A DNA stretch of 64,000 bases from Natranaerovirga pectinivora (GTDB taxonomy: Bacteria; Bacillota; Clostridia; Lachnospirales; DSM-24629). This document shows, in pieces, positions 62,513 to 64,000 of this stretch. Numbering within the stretch: the first letter of the stretch is position 1; each line of letters starts with the position of its first letter. The position numbers were made by a program, and so were the translations under genes. A model generated the notes under the pieces. That model saw only the letters and a program-made list of their open reading frames with translations. It was not told the origin of the DNA and did not search any database. The stretch spans positions 58,396 to 122,395 of the forward strand of contig NZ_SMAL01000008.1 of the NCBI RefSeq assembly GCF_004342165.1, given 5' to 3'.

Positions 62513-63274
62513 CTACCAGCCTCTAGAACTACCGCCGCCGCCAGCACTTCCGCCACCGCCTCTAGTAGAGCCTCCAGACCCTGAACTTCTTCCTAATGAT
62601 CTAATGACTGTATATGTCATAACACCACCAGTTAATCTAAAGTCTATGATTACGAATATTATAACTAAAACTGCCCCGATTAAAATAAAGATAGGTGGTA
62701 TCTCCTCTGATGGTCTTTCATCGCCTGCTAAGGCCCCTTCGCCAACAAATTCATTTTCATCAAAGCCATATTCACTATAGATTTCATTTACAATAACATT
62801 AAACCCTTCTGTTATACCTTGACTAAAATTATTTTCCCGAAAAAAAGGTACCATAAAGTTATCTTGAATTCTTCCTGTTTTACCATCAGGTAGCGCACCT
62901 TCTAATCCATAACCTACTTCAATACGGGATTGTCTCCCACTTATATCTAGTAAGATTAACACACCATTATTCTCTCTGGCATGACCTATTCCCCAGTCTC
63001 TAAACAATCCTAGGGAATACTCTTCTAAAGGTTCATTGTTAAGATCATTAATGGTTACTACAACCACTTGAGCAGAAGTCCTTGACTCTAATACCCTTGC
63101 CACTGACTCTATATGTTGTCTTGTTTGTTGATCCAAAACATTGGCATAATCATTAACATAAAAAACATTAGTTGGTCTAGGATAATTTGCTGCTAGTGCT
63201 ACAGTTGAAACTAAAGACAACAACACATACAGTGTTACTAATCCTCTAACAATTCTTCTTGATCTAGTTGCCAA
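62513..63274 (-). CDS. TPM-domain membrane protein (YgcG family)
   Basis: About 253 residues. Signal-like segment (about 8-28), TPM domain (about 30-165) with VNDYANVLDQQTRQHIE and VGYGLEGALPDGKTGRI, a second membrane segment (about 195-217) and a Gly/Ser-rich tail. The start is uncertain: TTG at 63274, 5 bases after AGGTGG, or GTG at 63283; both lie inside the end of lemA. It forms the common LemA-TPM pair, of unclear function at the cell envelope. Confidence 0.9.
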   Translation of the reverse strand: MATRSRRIVRGLVTLYVLLSLVSTVALAANYPRPTNVFYVNDYANVLDQQTRQHIESVARVLESRTSAQVVVVTINDLNNEPLEEYSLGLFRDWGIGHARENNGVLILLDISGRQSRIEVGYGLEGALPDGKTGRIQDNFMVPFFRENNFSQGITEGFNVIVNEIYSEYGFDENEFVGEGALAGDERPSEEIPPIFILIGAVLVIIFVIIDFRLTGGVMTYTVIRSLGRSSGSGGSTRGGGGSAGGGGSSRGW

Positions 63275-63857
63275 ATAAACCACCTACATCTGGTGTCGTA
63301 CGGGCTCCTGCAGAAGCTTCGAAATAATCTACAGTATCAAAATCAAATCCAAAAAGTGAAATATAAAGACTTGCAGGAAAACGTCTACCATATTGGTTAT
63401 TTTCTCTTGCTGCATTATTATAATCTCTTCTTGCTGTTGCAATTCTGTTCTCAGTACCTGCTAACTCATCTTGAAGTTGTATAAAATTGGTATTTGCCTT
63501 TAGCTCAGGATTATCTTCAGAAATAGCAAGTAAACCTCTTAAAGCTGTATTTACTGCAGATGTAAGTGCTGCATCCGCTTCTGCTGTTTCTTCTATTGTC
63601 GTGGCTCCAGCTAGTTGTGCTCTGGCATTTGTAATGCTCTCATATATACCTGCTTCATGCGCCATATATTCTTGTACTGTTGCAACTAAATTTGGAATCA
63701 AATCATTACGTCTTTGAAGTTGTGTATCAATATTACTATATGCTGTTCTAACATTTTCACTTCTATTTACTAAGCCGTTATTTACACCAATAATATTCAT
63801 TATTAGCAATAACACGATTACGCCAATTCCTATTAAAACTTTAGTTCCTGTTTTCAT
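63264..63857 (-). CDS. lemA: LemA family protein
   Basis: A 197-residue membrane-anchored helical protein. One N-terminal segment (about 7-25), then NVRTAYSNIDTQLQRRNDLIPNLVATVQEYMAHEAGIYE and the C-terminal RRFPASLYISLFGFD. These are the LemA signatures. Function unknown. It overlaps the TPM gene. Confidence 0.95.
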   Translation of the reverse strand: MKTGTKVLIGIGVIVLLLIMNIIGVNNGLVNRSENVRTAYSNIDTQLQRRNDLIPNLVATVQEYMAHEAGIYESITNARAQLAGATTIEETAEADAALTSAVNTALRGLLAISEDNPELKANTNFIQLQDELAGTENRIATARRDYNNAARENNQYGRRFPASLYISLFGFDFDTVDYFEASAGARTTPDVGGLFGN

Positions 63858-63923
63858 TTAATACCTCCATTTTACATTTAGTTTATTTTATTATAGTCTT
63901 ATACACCCTATGTGTTAGGATAG

Positions 63924-63962
63924 TTGTCGTATAGAAAAAAGTGTATAATAAAACTACGACAA
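63924..63962 (+). promoter_or_regulatory. Promoter and dyad of the right-edge gene
   Basis: TTGTCGTA (63924-63931) and TACGACAA (63955-63962) are perfect complements flanking TATAAT (63944-63949). The dyad surrounds the -10 box, so it may be an operator. Confidence 0.5.
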
Positions 63963-63981
63963 TAACCTGAGGAGAATTGAT

Positions 63982-64000
63982 ATGCCAAAAAACAACAATA
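63982..64000 (+). CDS. First codons of a rightward gene (cut by the window edge)
   Basis: An ATG with GAGGAG 7 bases upstream starts an open frame beginning Met-Pro-Lys-Asn-Asn-Asn. Only six codons are visible, so no function can be given. Confidence 0.5.

Overview
The window comes from a low-GC, AT-rich Firmicute of the class Clostridia. The support is AT-rich A/T-ending codons, strong GGAGG ribosome-binding sites, TTGACA/TATAAT promoters, rubrerythrin, a T-box leader, a cobalamin riboswitch, a clostridial-type TypA and lysine 2,3-aminomutase. A complete pectin-utilisation locus, a very large secreted pectate lyase and the ablAB pair for the osmolyte N-acetyl-beta-lysine suggest a pectin-degrading, possibly halophilic anaerobe. 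A relative of Natranaerovirga would fit, but that is inference. No phage, plasmid, IS transposase, CRISPR array, rRNA or tRNA gene was seen.

Layout. 1-4.8 kb (minus): 5' part of typA, a chemoreceptor, a DUF2161 protein and rubrerythrin. 4.9-23.4 kb (minus): a pectin/galacturonate locus, read from its promoter at 23.45 kb as KDPG aldolase, sugar-binding lipoprotein, two permeases, an RDD protein, GH28 polygalacturonase, KDG kinase, GH105 hydrolase, uxaB, two tandem uxaA genes, kduI, kduD, uxaC, a second KDG kinase and an IclR-type regulator. Oligogalacturonides enter by the ABC transporter and are cut by GH28 and GH105. Saturated galacturonate goes through UxaC-UxaB-UxaA and unsaturated uronate through KduI-KduD. 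Both meet at 2-keto-3-deoxygluconate, which KdgK and Eda turn into pyruvate and glyceraldehyde-3-phosphate. The secreted PL9 pectate lyase at 55.6-60.0 kb would supply the oligomers.

23.7-28.4 kb: ablA-ablB behind a long structured leader with its own promoter and terminator, divergent from a T-box-controlled ilvB. 28.5-34.0 kb: a four-gene signalling operon (binding-protein lipoprotein, sensor kinase, small response regulator, receiver-PAS-GGDEF-EAL protein). 34.2-41.7 kb: nadABC, then coaBC-panB-panC-panD plus a CBS protein. 41.8-45.7 kb: a repeat-packed intergenic region and btuFCD under a cobalamin riboswitch. 45.7-49.7 kb: CPBP protease, ABC exporter and HAD phosphatase. 49.9-54.4 kb (plus): a cytoplasmic hybrid kinase with a LacI-like sensor and its HD-GYP partner. 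60.5-64 kb: a YibE/F pair, a TPM protein, LemA, and the first codons of a rightward gene.

Most unusual signals: (1) the unidentified structured leader of ablA; (2) three copies (37.8, 42.2, 54.6 kb) of a 94-115-bp palindromic element whose outer arms and one inner hairpin differ in sequence between copies yet still pair, as if structure were conserved; (3) a REP-like hairpin array at 41.8-42.4 kb; (4) patches of strand-biased codon use at 36.2-36.9, 41.3-42.9 and 54.2-54.9 kb, independent of gene direction and, in two of the three cases, around these repeats.
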